Source of the DNA: Lepisosteus oculatus
Lineage: Eukaryota > Chordata > Actinopteri > Semionotiformes > Lepisosteidae
Length of the DNA: 64,000 nucleotides
NCBI RefSeq assembly: GCF_040954835.1
Contig: NC_090706.1
Coordinates: forward strand, 32,373,148-32,437,147
Direction of reading: 5' to 3'
Part shown: in pieces, positions 26,801-37,699 of the stretch
Layout: every line of letters starts with the position of its first letter
Position numbering within the stretch: the first letter of the stretch is position 1
Program-made: the position numbers and the translations under genes
The notes under the pieces: generated by a model
What the model was told of the DNA's origin: nothing
What the model saw: only the letters and a program-made list of their open reading frames with translations
Databases searched by the model: none

Positions 26801-27627
26801 TCCCATTGGCATTTCGCTGCTGATAATATTCAGTTTAGCTGGATACTGCCTGGCAAAAAAATGTCCATGTCGTCAACAAGATTTATGTAAGGACACAAGC
26901 AATTTTCAATTAATTTATTATGTTTCTCAAACTTCCTAAAAGGGTTCTATAATTGAGATATGCATTTGCAAACATGTGAATAAGGAGTTAACACGTGTTG
27001 AATATTGATCATTATTCATCAGTAACGTTTTGTGAATTCTAAAGCAACTCCAGTAAATTAAAGTACCAGTGGAGTAAAGCAAAGGTTTTCTTTGTGTCTT
27101 TCCCAGACATGGGGAAATTCTCTGTCAGAAGAAATTCAAAACCAACAGCCAGCTTTAAGGATTTTTAAACCACACTTAGCAAGTTCTAGATTTCTCTTCT
27201 CCTTTCTTATACTCTATTCTACCTGAGCTGCAAAATAACTTTTTTTGCTCAATGTAAAAATCACACTGCAATAAACATTTACTAATTATTATGTTTATCG
27301 ATTTATGTACATCTTCTAGTCTTTCCGAACAATGCACAGACAAGGTTATATGAAGAACAAAAAATGGAAGATTGCATTCAGCATTGCCAGGAAGGCAAAA
27401 TAGAAGATTGCACACAGAATTGTCAAGAAGGTGAAATGGAAGATTGCACACAGAATTGTCAAGAAGGTGAAATGGAAGATTGCACACAGAATTGCCAGGA
27501 AAGTGAAATGGAAGATTGCACACAGAATTGCCAAGAAGGCGAAATGGAAGATTTTCCAAGCCCACCACCAGAGGCTGAATGTGAAGTATTCAGTACCACT
27601 CAATTCCTCTCCACGTTTACAAAGTAA
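23843..27627 (+). CDS. Unit 5: V-V-C2 CD2-like receptor with 12-residue repeat tail
   Basis: Six exons, all phase 1: 23843-23900 (leader, start at 23843 or 23846), 24484-24783 (V1), 25462-25758 (V2), 26276-26509 (C2), 26773-26886 (membrane), 27320-27627 (tail, TAA); 1311 nt, 436 residues. V1 has FGKLGESVALPF and FNENGTIVLERTV but Leu in place of the core Trp (DVKLTKGNSF). V2 has KWKKGDTLVAQF and VFQNGTLKMQHAEENDAGNY. The C2 exon has four Cys (HTC, FRC, LVC, FPC) and IEWTLNGSPLE. Two V exons ahead of one C2 is unusual for the family; they may be used together or as alternatives. The tail holds five copies of a 12-residue unit like MEDCTQNCQEGE, then a Pro/Glu stretch, and has only one tyrosine, at its start. 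A polyadenylation signal lies at 27710. Confidence 0.85.
27364..27543 (+). repeat. Coding minisatellite, five 36-bp units, in the tail of unit 5
   Basis: Units start at 27364, 27400, 27436, 27472 and 27508, with a partial sixth (MEDF) at 27544. Consensus MEDCTQNCQEGE; the first unit is the most diverged (MEDCIQHCQEGK). The period is a multiple of three, so unit gain or loss keeps frame. Each unit has a C-x3-C pair and four or five acidic residues. The opposite strand also stays open, but only as a shadow of the repeat. Confidence 0.9.
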
Positions 27628-28166
27628 AGTTTAATACAACTTGCATATTCAATATTGTTAAATGCAAATATAATTAAAGCTTGTCTTCATTCTCCCTCAT
27701 TTTATTGCAAATAAAGAGATCTTGATGGAATAAATAATGGAAAGGAATGACATCTTAAATGTTTGGTTACTACATTATTGCACATAATTGCTAACAGCCT
27801 TATGTGCATATAATCTCTTATTCATTTAACAGTACCTTGCATATTAATTTATTAATAATTGAATAAAGCAAGAAAAAAAGAGAAAAAAAATCTGATTTAT
27901 TCAGATATAACATTGAAACATGGTCTATCCGTGGATTTTAAGAGCATTGAATAGTAAGAGCAACATTTCCAATCTGCACATTAAAAGTACTGTATTTGTT
28001 CATGCCTATAATGGTAAACAATATGCTGTTGCTGACTGTGTCCAAAAGTAGAATTATATAATATTAACAAGAACATAAATGAAGAAGATTTTGGTTATTT
28101 CATAAGAAAGGGTGGTATTACAATAAAATAAATTAAGGAGTTCAATTGATTCACAACATTATATTT
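27628..28166. other. Convergent gap between units 5 and 6
   Basis: Holds the 3' ends of both genes. AATAAA at 27710 fits unit 5; TTTATT on the plus strand near 27848 and 27893 could be the minus-strand signal of unit 6. Nothing else is seen. Confidence 0.5.
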
Positions 28167-31100
28167 TCATACATATATATCTTCTTCTTCTGTTGTTGAA
28201 TCATGTCTTGCCTCATGGAAGAAAGATGAGTGAAATTCAGGAAGACCTAGAAGAGTTAAAAAACCATTAATGCAAACTAAAACATTATTCACATTCCTTT
28301 GATTTAATTTTTCAGTGGAATACGGAATGATTCAGAACATTTTCATTTCAGAACATTTTCATTCATGCACTACGATGATTAAAATAAGAAGCAGGATCTA
28401 TACAATGGAATTAGTTACAATTAGAAGTTACGATGTTTTACTCAACTTTGACAATAAATCCATTTTGTACAGATACCAGGGTAAGAAATGCCAGTGGTAC
28501 TTTAACATAAAAATCACACCTCTGTTTAACTAAGACTATTTAGATTAATTTGATTAATTTGTCACTTCATGGGAGTTACCACAATTTGATGTAAACCTCT
28601 TCAGGCATTCACCTTTTAATGCTGAGTTAACATCTTTCTCTTTGTCGTCTTTAATCACATTTTTCGGCACATGCATTTCAACATAGATGTTCTTTTCTGC
28701 ATCTACAAAAAATCCAATAGCTGAATGAGTTCTTGAGCTGGACAGTCCCATAGTAAAACATTAAAACAAAGTTTTTATTTTCTTTATCCACCCAAGTTCA
28801 TCCAACCACAAACTCTCCAGTTCCTTTACTGTTTTTTTTTTATTTCTCACTAACAAAAATATTTTATTTAAATGTGATCCTGAAATTTATTACTTAATAC
28901 TTCAGGAGATTTGTTCCCCAATAGAAAAATAGATCAAGACCCTCAGAGCTCTTTCAAGGAAGAACCTGTAGAGCAGATAAAGTTAATTACTGTTATTTAA
29001 TTAACGTGCACATGTTGCATCAAGACTAATAAGGAGACAGATTTAAAGCTGTAGGAAGCCATGAGATAATCTCTACACATAGCTACTGTAAATACCAGAT
29101 AAAGCACAGAAAACACAGAGTACTGATAAAGGGCATGAGCTCAGAATAAAGTAGGGCTACCACAAAGATCGGTTCTAAGACTGCTGCTCTTTCTATTTAC
29201 ATCAGTGACCTACAGCCTGTCACATTTTCGCATGATAGGCAGACACAAAGAAAACCTGTGAATATGGTAACAGAAGCACAAACCACGCATGATAGGTTCA
29301 GGGCAGGGCTAAAATTAGTAGATGGAATTCAATTATATTATTGAGTATTTTAAGATTCTAGAAACATATAAACAAGATGGCCTTTTGACTTTTCTTATTA
29401 TAGCAGGTAGTTAGTAAAGTTGAGTCTGTTTTGTGTCATTTCCTATTCTGGTAGAGCTGAAGGACAAGAAGACATAAAGGCAGCTGCTGTGTTGTATGAA
29501 TGCCCTGTATCTGGCATAATAAGCACTCATTTGCTGTATGTATTTTGCTAGTATGTGGATTTACTATCTTCATTAAAACTCAGTTTGTCCATTTCCATGT
29601 AATTATTTGTTTGCATAGGGTGTACTCGTACCACTCACTTGTTTACATCTCTTCTAAAACAAGACAGAGGGTTAAGTAGAGAGGTTAAATGATCAAGAGG
29701 TTAAACAAAAGGTTAAACAGAGAAATTGACTGGTTGTTTCTGTGTTGTTTGCCTCAGTTCATCTATTGTATCTGCTTGTCGCTTCTATCTGCAGGCTTTT
29801 CCATCCGCTTGGCTGACCATAGCCGTGCTCAAAAGAGAATCATTGCAAACCCTTTCCCTTTCAAACCTGATCAAGGGAATTAGAGTACCATAGCTGTTCT
29901 GTGAGTAACTACTGTACAGTATATGAGGCCATGTTGCATTTCTTTTGAATGTTTCAGAAGCATACTTTGTTTGCCATTCCTAGTTTAGGATCTTGAGCTC
30001 TGTAGTAAAAACTTGAAGCTTCAAAAATTGTTAGAAGGTGACCACTGGGTGTGTGGTTGTGACACAGCAATAAACAGCTCTTGAGATAAGATGGATTTGA
30101 TGACTTCTATTCCTACTGCCCTTTATTATGTTCTATTCATGGTGCGTGTAATTTCTTGCTTACACTCGAATGTTTCATTTTATTATGCAACTAGGAGGTT
30201 AATATAACTCTGAAAAAAAACGTATTTAAAGAGACGTGTGCACACTTAAAGCACTATTACTACCTACCAGTGTATTGTATGCCTTTTAAAAACAAAAACA
30301 GCATAATAACTTGATTCTGAAGAGCAATAAACTTTTTAAATGGAGTATATCCTACCTTCCAGCCTATGTGCATGACCCTCAGCCTCTCTTGGTTGGTTCA
30401 AGTGAAAATGGAGTTCTCTGTTTCCTAAAAGAAGAACCATGTATATTGCAATGAGGTTTTTGAGGTCCAATGAGGTTTTTTAATGAGAGTGATCAGCAAT
30501 TCTTGTGCGGATACTTCAACATGACAGATTTATTTCATTTCCCAGTCATGCACAGATTAATGACTGAAATTCCATTAATTTCAAAGTACTTTATTCATCC
30601 CCAGGGGGGCAAAAGAGAAAAAAAACATATTGTAACGCAACGGGGGCTCAGGCGGGCGCCCTTGCCACATTAGGTCGGCCCCCCACCGTCGGGGGCTCGA
30701 ACCCGGGACTCCCGCGTCTCTCTGCAGTGACCCAGCCCCGTGAGCTAAAGAAAGATCTCTCTACAGCCTAGTAGCTGTAGTCCTGCTATCACAGGGAAGG
30801 GCGGTGACATCACCTGCTCTGGTACGCCGGCTCTTACACAGTGCCTGTCGGCCGTAAGCGTTACAATATCAAAGTCTTTTCAGAAAAACCTTTGACAAAA
30901 GGTTTCAGAATGAGATACTACGGCAACAAAAATAAGTACATCACAAGTGGATGTGAGTTGGTTCATAGTTAAACAACAAAGCAGAGATATCTGATTTTAC
31001 AGTTTATCTAATACAGAATTAATTTATTCATTTAAATGCTGTTACTTATGCCTGTTCTCAATGAGGAAGTTCGGGGTACTATAAAAATAATTTGTAATAG

Positions 31101-34000
31101 TGGAAGGTGTTCTAACCCTCTTCTGAAAGTGAAATTGAGCTGCCATATTCAGTGCTGTGGTTTTGGCAGTGACTAAGCCACAGACTTCCTTTTAACTAAA
31201 AACGCAGTCAAGCTGAAGCACCCTTTGGGGGACAAGTGATTATCATCAGAAATATACTGAATCTGTATTAGATAATCTGTAAAATCATCTACATGTACTG
31301 TACTTGTTTTGTCGCTTGTTTGTTTTTTTATTCCAAAACTCATCAACTGATTACATTCGTAAAGGACTTTTTGGATATTTTCTTTCTACTATTTGATAGT
31401 GTGTTGAGGGAAAACAGGACATTCAAAGTGTCAATATCGGTAATCTCACCTTCTTTTCTCTTTTTTCCCAATTTCTTCCGCAGGTTTAAAATAATGTATG
31501 ATAATATGACAACTGTAACATGGATTCCCACCCAGATGAAAAGTAAACCGCGAGCTGTTTCAAATCGAGACAAAAAGCAAGCAAAATGACAGTAGTGATC
31601 ATTTTATCCCGGAAGGGCACAGTAGTTTTCAGAAAGTACATCAATGATAATGTGAAAATCTGGAAAGACAAATTCAGTAATGGATAGATCATAAATAATG
31701 TGCTAGACAACTGAAAGTAACAATAAACATTGGTGACTCAAGAGATGGAATAATGCATGTAATCAAGGCAGAGACAATCTAAAAGTAAACATAAACTGCT
31801 TTACATTTTGGTTTTGGCTGCACTTTAGTTAGTAATCTTGTTTACAAATAATTATGTGTACGGCAAGGCACAGTTAGAATGTGGACCTCAGAGTGTGCTA
31901 CACAAAAGCAAGTTTCCAACAGTATTCAACAGTGTTCAGTTCTTACCTCTCTTTGTGGTATTTTCATCATCATTCCCACTGATTGGACAGGATATGTTTA
32001 TAAAAGTCTGAAGGCCTGAATATCCATGAACAACAGTCATAAAAAGAAACACGGAATTGAGTAAAACTGTATTTTTCTTCATGATCAGAATTAATTCTTA
32101 TGTTTGCATTGAAAAACATTTTGAGAGGCTGAGAGCATGGTTTTTCTTCCAGTGTATTCTGTAACTGTCCGACTAACGTGCTCAGTATTAATCTGGAAAA
32201 AAGTACTACTCTGCTAAACAACTACAAAACTACTAAGACTAAGTTTAAAGCTATCATTTGAAAAGAAGAAAATGAAGCATTTTTAAAAAGCTTTGTATGT
32301 TATGTTTATTCAACTGTAGTTTGATTTTTTTTTAAAAAGATTAAAAGATTTTGAAATAACATCCTTCAGAAAACAAGGGGAAATAAAAAGTTAATTAAGT
32401 AAAGCCTAATATTGAAAGTATATCAGGCTTGGTACTTTTTTGGTACCTTTTTTAGTCTCTGCTCATTTCAGTTTGTGGTAGCTAAAGTGAGAAACAAATT
32501 TCAGCCTAATTTCTTCCCATTTGTTTTATACAGCCATTTTATTTTCTTATAGTTTTTATTACATGATATTTGGTGTGATCCACTTGAATTAACAAGAATC
32601 TGACCTCAAGTGGTATATCTGCTTAAATATTATCATTTGTGTTGTTATTGTTTTGTAACAACAATAATAATAAGGGAAAGGACGGTGATGCAATACTTAG
32701 CATTACTGCCTTGCAAAACTGGGGCCCTGAGTTCAATTCTGGACCTGGACTGCTATCTGCATGAAGTATGTATGCTCTCCATGTGTTTGTGTGGGTTTGC
32801 TCTGGGTGCTTTGATTTTCTCTGTTTGAAACCATCTGGGAAAATTAGCCCTAGGTGTGGGTACTGTACGTGCCTATTTGTGTTTTGTTTTCTGGAATAGG
32901 CAAGTCAATAAATTGTCCCTTAGAATGTCTATGTGTATGTTTTCCCTTTGATCCAGTCCAGCCTGTACTCAAGTCTTGCATTCTGAACCTTACCTGCAAT
33001 ATGCCAACTTCGAATAAATGATTAATGAATAAGTAACATGAAACAACATCAAAATCATTTTTTTCTTGAAGATTCCTAATATTATTGACCCATGAGTGTC
33101 AGCATTTCGAAAACCTGTGAAACAGATTTTGCGGGTTTGGTATAGAATGTGTTTTTATTTGTGAGAAAGATGTAAAATAACAGTGACAGTACATCATCCC
33201 TGCTTACAGAAATTTTATTAATTAACAGCTGTCAATCAAGCAAAATATATATTAGTAGACACTGATTTGAGGACTGAGTCATACGGAGAGAATAAGATTA
33301 CCCATTATGTTTTGCTTAAATTATGTCCTGTAACAAAATTCCACTTTTAATACATGGGATATCATTATACTGTATATTTTTATTACATATTCAATTTCTT
33401 AATTCTTACAATTTTGCTCATGTATAATCATGTGTGTTATTTTTAAAGTGCACAAATAATAAGGCTTAATACTGATGCTTTGATTATTCTTGTCACCAAA
33501 TACAGTACATTATGAAAATAAATCTTACCTATTTTCAGTGTGATATTATCCTTGAAAATATTCTTTCCAGTTTTGTCATATAGCTCCAGGAAATAAACTC
33601 CAAAATCTTCTTTTACGATGCAGTTGAGTTTGAGGGTTCCATTTCTGAAAATCTCAGCCCTGTTTTTATATTTATATGAAGGGTGAGAGATGCCATTTTT
33701 AAATTTCCCCACCAGTATGTTTTCTTTTTTCCATGTTGCCTCTGACAAATTTTTGGGTGTTGATGGATGTAGAAATACCACGGATCTCAGTTGACCATGT
33801 GCAATTTTTTTCTCTTCAGTACCGACTGAATTCATTATGAAAAGAAAAATCACATTAATTCACTTATGCTTAATCCACTTTATAGTATGCACTATAAATT
33901 AAACTGAAGTTATGAAGCAGCATCACAAAAAATAACTTACCATATTCTGTGACAGAAAATAGAAGCACCATCCAAAAACTAAAGCCTTTAATATAAAGCA
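28167..34000 (-). CDS. Unit 6: single-V CD2-like receptor with YVEM multi-exon tail
   Basis: Minus-strand exons 34000-33940 (leader), 33825-33529 (V), 31554-31450 (membrane, 105 nt as in unit 7), 30424-30356, 28702-28613 and 28246-28167 (tails, stop TGA); all phase 1, 702 nt, 233 residues. The V domain has TWKKENILVGKF, IFRNGTLKL and VYFLELYDKTGKNIF. No C2 exon was found in the 1.97-kb intron before the membrane exon. The membrane segment FIWVGIHVTVVILSYIILNL is followed by RKKLGKKRK. Tail exon 2 has EKNIYVEMHV, a YxxM motif of the kind that binds the PI3-kinase p85 SH2 domain. Tail exon 3 ends EEEDIYV with a stop right after the Val, as if a second YxxM had been cut. Further small tail exons may be missed in the long introns. 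Confidence 0.75.
30631..30865 (-). mobile_element. tRNA-like short element with terminal inverted repeats
   Basis: Ends TGTAACGC (left) and GCGTTACA (right); with flanking ATAT the perfect inverse match is 12 bases (30627-30638 and 30858-30869). On the minus strand it carries AGCTCACGGGGCTGGGT and GGGTTCGAGCCCC, like the A and B boxes of a tRNA gene. It is much more GC-rich than its surroundings. An older relative lies at 11909-12208. It sits in the intron before tail exon 1 of unit 6 (31450-30424). Confidence 0.75.
31949..32081 (-). other. Signal-peptide-like exon candidate inside intron 2 of unit 6
   Basis: On the minus strand an ATG near 32081 opens MKKNTVLLNSVFLFMTVVHG, then YSGLQTFINISCP and more to a GTAAGA donor near 31949, giving phase 2. 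Alternatively TTCAG near 32020 could act as an acceptor. The phase does not fit the membrane exon of unit 6 (phase 1), so it may be a remnant of a C2 or stalk exon, a start of another small gene, or chance. Confidence 0.3.
32670..33030 (+). mobile_element. V-SINE-like element, plus strand
   Basis: Head GACGGTGATGCAATACTTAG with a B-box-like GAGTTCAATTCTGG, core CTCTCCATGTGTTTGTGTGG, then GGAAAATTAGCCCTAGGTGT and a tail ending near GAATAAATGATTAATGAATA. This is the forward orientation of the family at 5750 and 61850. It lies in intron 2 of unit 6 (33529-31554). Confidence 0.65.
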
Positions 34001-34539
34001 TTGCATTAATATTTTGTAACTGGAGAGCAAACATTATATACTAATGTTTAAAATTTAAGTTGTTATTCCTCTAAATTTCACAACAGTATTTAAATGTATT
34101 ATTTACATCTAATAATGATACACATATTGCATGCTGCCAAGGGTTTCAATCTGTAAAGCAGATAGGAAATGATACATTTTTTACTTCTCAGCCTGTGGTC
34201 AGCTTTGTCTGCCTGTTTAAACACCAGCTCATGTTCACACACTCTTGAAGAGATAGTTCCTTGTATAGTTTTAGGTAACATGAAAACATGCCTTTCAATT
34301 CAGAAGAGGCTGGTGGGGGTGTGACACTGTAAACAAGAAAAGAAAAATAAAAGTTTAATATTTTCTATAGTTTGCAAGAACTTCTTGATTTACTTTCTTT
34401 AAATAAGAGAATAATAGGAATCAATATTTTATGGCTTTTGTGTGAAAATCACCACAATGTGCTTCAAGAAAAACATTTTGTAATAAAAAATATAAAATAC
34501 AATGGAGATCCAATTAACTGAAACTCCAATGGTCACAAC

Positions 34540-36057
34540 TAGATGGCCTCAAAAGATAAGGAATTTGGCTTGGTTGTTACTCAAAAGAGCAGGAATATAA
34601 GGTGCATATGCAGATGTTCTGGCATTTGTCCTAGACCCACATCTAGATCTTCTAGATCTACAAGGCTCTCCAGCCAAGGCAACTTTCCATCCTCTCTTAC
34701 AGAGAGCAAAACAGATTTTATCAAGCTACACAAGTTTGTTTTAAAAAGGAATACAGTTTCTTCTCACCAGTCTTCTATCTCAAGACACATTGACTCAAAC
34801 TGGCAACACCCGCAACTCCACCAAAACCCCGCACTGCAACATTTTGGTACCCATTGTGAGGCTAACTAGAACAAGTGGTCAATGACAGACTGTCTCTCCA
34901 TTATTGAGGAACTGGTTCAGACCCTTGCAAAGTCTGTCACCATTTAACAGGATGCCAACAGCTTACAACAGAGTGCCCAGAGTATTCTTCAAGCACAGTT
35001 TCCAGGTCTTCCAGGAGGCAGCAATGGCACAGACTAGCTACCTGCAGGAATATGTTGAGGCAGATGATGATATCAGATGATAGAGAGCATAGTTTCAACA
35101 CCGTGGATCCTGATACCCTCAACCCAGCTGCAGGTGCAACCTGCTCACATTCTCCAGAAGATGACCCCCCAGGATGTAGTGGGGTATTTAGTGGTCCTCT
35201 AGAAGGCTCAACCTAGGGATAGGAATCACTGGGCTAATATCATAACCTCTTTCGTAATAAGTGTATTATGATCTTGATAGTGCTACTGCCTCAGATTATA
35301 AACTGAAAGCCTAAATCTTAGCAAGGTAGGGAGCTATAAGATTCCACAAATGGCATTATAACCCCAATATCTCCACTTGATCTCAAAGGTTTGCGATCAT
35401 TTATTTGGCTAAAAAGTGGCTGGAACCTGAAGCCCTTAGTCAAACCCACACAGTCAAATATTTAGTACTGGACATGTACTTCTATCAGTTACCCCCTAAA
35501 ATCCATCAGACCATCAATCCATCAGACCCTCAAATTGCCTATGATTTCATGGTATCCCTGGAATGTCATCTTTCAGCCACCAAAATTGCCAGAAACACAG
35601 AGGGGGTTACGATTATAGTCCAAGTAATACACGTGAAAGGGAACGTAGTAGAGATTAAATGAAGAACAAAGAGGGGTCTCTCCATATGCCAAGTCCCTAG
35701 AGTTGCCATTTCATTCCTTGTATGGTCCGGAGCAGAACATATGCCACCCAGCCTCTCACTGTAGGAAAGAAAACTAGGAATGCTAGCTCCTGCTCTGGCA
35801 AAGGTAGTAAGAAAATGGATTGTAATGTGTTCCATCGGTAGGAGAATCAAATAAAGTACCACCTATCTACGGAAAGCTCATTTACAGAGAGCAGAAATTG
35901 AGAATCCAATAAACGCAGTCAGGTCAAAGTGAGGATCAGGAATCCCGTAAGAAACCCAGGGAGACTTAAGACTCAGCAAAAAAATTACCAAAGCTAGGAT
36001 CTTCACAAACTATACTAGAATCCATGGCACTCCCAGATCACAGATGAAATAACCTGA
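34540..36057 (+). mobile_element. Retroelement fossil with gag/SCAN-like stretch
   Basis: The plus strand holds a decayed region in which 35405-35560 translates to a stretch resembling the capsid C-terminal (SCAN-like) fold of Ty3/gypsy-type gag: WLEPEALSQTHTVKYLVLD followed by a FYQLPPKIHQTI-like segment. The preceding few hundred bases look like the N-terminal part of gag. No protease, reverse transcriptase or integrase was recognised. It is broken in many places and old. The borders are approximate. Confidence 0.45.
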
Positions 36058-36589
36058 TATCACGATTCTCATCCCTCCTCCAGAGGGCACTCTGACCCTT
36101 TTGTGTTAGTTTCATTATCACATTCACCTGCCCCTTGTTCCATCCTTTATTTTAGCCCGGTGGTCCGGAAGCTCAGGGCTCTGCATTAGAATACAGACGC
36201 CTGGAGGCCCGCCGAGCATCAGGTCGTCCTACGTCCACGGCATGAGGGCTTAGGCGTCCAGACCAGCTGACTCAGGGACTTGGAGCATACCGGTTTTTAA
36301 TTTTCGTGTTCCTGTCCCTGATCCCGTTCCTGCTTTTAATCATTTGTCTTGGATGGATCTCCCAGCACTTGGACCCTGGACTGCACCCTAGTTTCCCGTT
36401 TTGGACTTCCCTTGTTTGGACTTGTTCGCCTGTGCTCCCCCATGCACCTGGATCACTGTCGGCACCGCCGCATGTTCGCCATCTCTTCCATTCCTATCCA
36501 TGTTTTCCCCGTAGTCCTTTTCCAGTCACTTCCAGATTTTACTGTCTAAACTACGCACTACACGGGAGTCAGAACCGGCTCCCGTGACA
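36058..36589. mobile_element. Solo LTR with 5-bp target duplication
   Basis: A 532-base unit starts TATCACGATTCTCATCCC (probably TGTCACG originally) and ends GGCTCCCGTGACA. CCTGA directly flanks both ends (36053-36057 and 36590-36594), the normal 5-bp duplication for a gypsy- or ERV-type LTR. It is much more GC-rich than the surroundings. No internal region accompanies it. The intact duplication suggests moderate age. Its family relation to the gag-like fossil next to it is unknown. Confidence 0.75.
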
Positions 36590-36594
36590 CCTGA

Positions 36595-37699
36595 ACCACG
36601 TTAGTTGGACACGGTCATAATTTAGCAGGCGTTCCAGGTGGTACAGGTTTCCCATCAGATAGGCATCCATGGCAATCAGCACTGAGAGACAGGTGAGTGG
36701 ATACTGTATGTGGCTGCTGGCTCCCGTGTCAATGCTAGTTCACTCCAGTGAGCTCCAGCAGGAGCAAACATGACAAAAAATCTTACAAATTATTATTTGG
36801 CACCAAACAATTATGTATGAATCGAACTAATTTCATATTTCCATTTCATTTTCATTACTATACAGTATATCACATTGCAGTAATAACAGAATATTTTCTT
36901 TACACTTACATTTTTGAAAAGTCTGGAATATTATATTAAATGCTACATGACATTTTATTCTGATCACCACTGTTAACGGCAATACATTTAGTATTTTTGA
37001 ACACTGGAACAACAGAAGGCAAGAATAGAGTGGATTCTATCTGTATTCCTGTAGCCTGTATTGGCAGAGGATGAACTCCCCAATAAACAGAAGGCCTTGA
37101 ATTCCACTCCCCTGTAAAGGTAAGCCAAATAAGCCAAATCTTAAAGTCTTTGGGGAAAATCAGAGATTCTAGTAACTAGTCATGGAGACACAATGAAGAC
37201 ACAAAAGCTGTTACCAAATGCAGTATGCTGGAGCAGTGAGGCAGCAGTGCTACTTTTACATGGTACCATTATTTTTCAATTTTCTGTGCTGAAACTAAAA
37301 TAAAATGTAAACATTTTTTGAATTAATTAAAAACTATTGGCCAGTACCTACATTATTAATTTGTACCTTTACATTGAAATAGATTTTTAGCTTGTAGTGT
37401 CATTTATTATCCATTTTCCTGGATTTGATCTATTTTATTACAATTGTGGATCAGAGCTACAAGATATTCTGAAATGCAAAAATTGTGAAGTGTGCATGAA
37501 AAAACTACAGATCTAGTAGCATAAATACAAAACTAACATCATGTAGGAGTTTTATTTTAAATAATTTAACATCAACAGTAACTTGATTTTAGGCCTAAAC
37601 AAACAGAACAAAAGTTACATTCCACAGAACAATCCATTAGTTTAGTTTATTAAACATTAAAACGCATGTGAAATATTAGCCAGGAAGCACAAGATTTTG
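36595..37699. other. Gap between solo LTR and unit 7
   Basis: No gene seen. A minus-strand polyadenylation signal (TTTATT on the plus strand, 37646-37651) lies about 50 bases beyond the stop of unit 7. Confidence 0.5.

Noticed and set aside
27364-27543. CRISPR-like repeat array
   Set aside because: Direct repeats without spacers, inside a vertebrate coding exon.
27176-27603. Long minus-strand open frames over the tail exon of unit 5
   Set aside because: They are shadows of the 36-bp repeat, which is open on both strands because its period is a multiple of three.
28554-28612. Continuation of the unit 6 tail exon to a stop at 28554
   Set aside because: A GTGAAT donor at 28612 in phase 1 joins cleanly to an exon at 28246 with a matching acidic-tyrosine module, so the splice form is preferred, though read-through is possible.
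30631-30865. Real tRNA gene
   Set aside because: Only A/B-box-like motifs are present; no cloverleaf with acceptor stem closes, and it is bounded by inverted repeats.
31949-32081. FCER1G or CD3-type adaptor start
   Set aside because: Leader-like only; no ITAM or adaptor-type membrane exon with an acidic residue was found downstream.
36306-36587. 93-codon protein-coding gene
   Set aside because: Lies fully inside the solo LTR; GC-rich repeat DNA gives a chance open frame.
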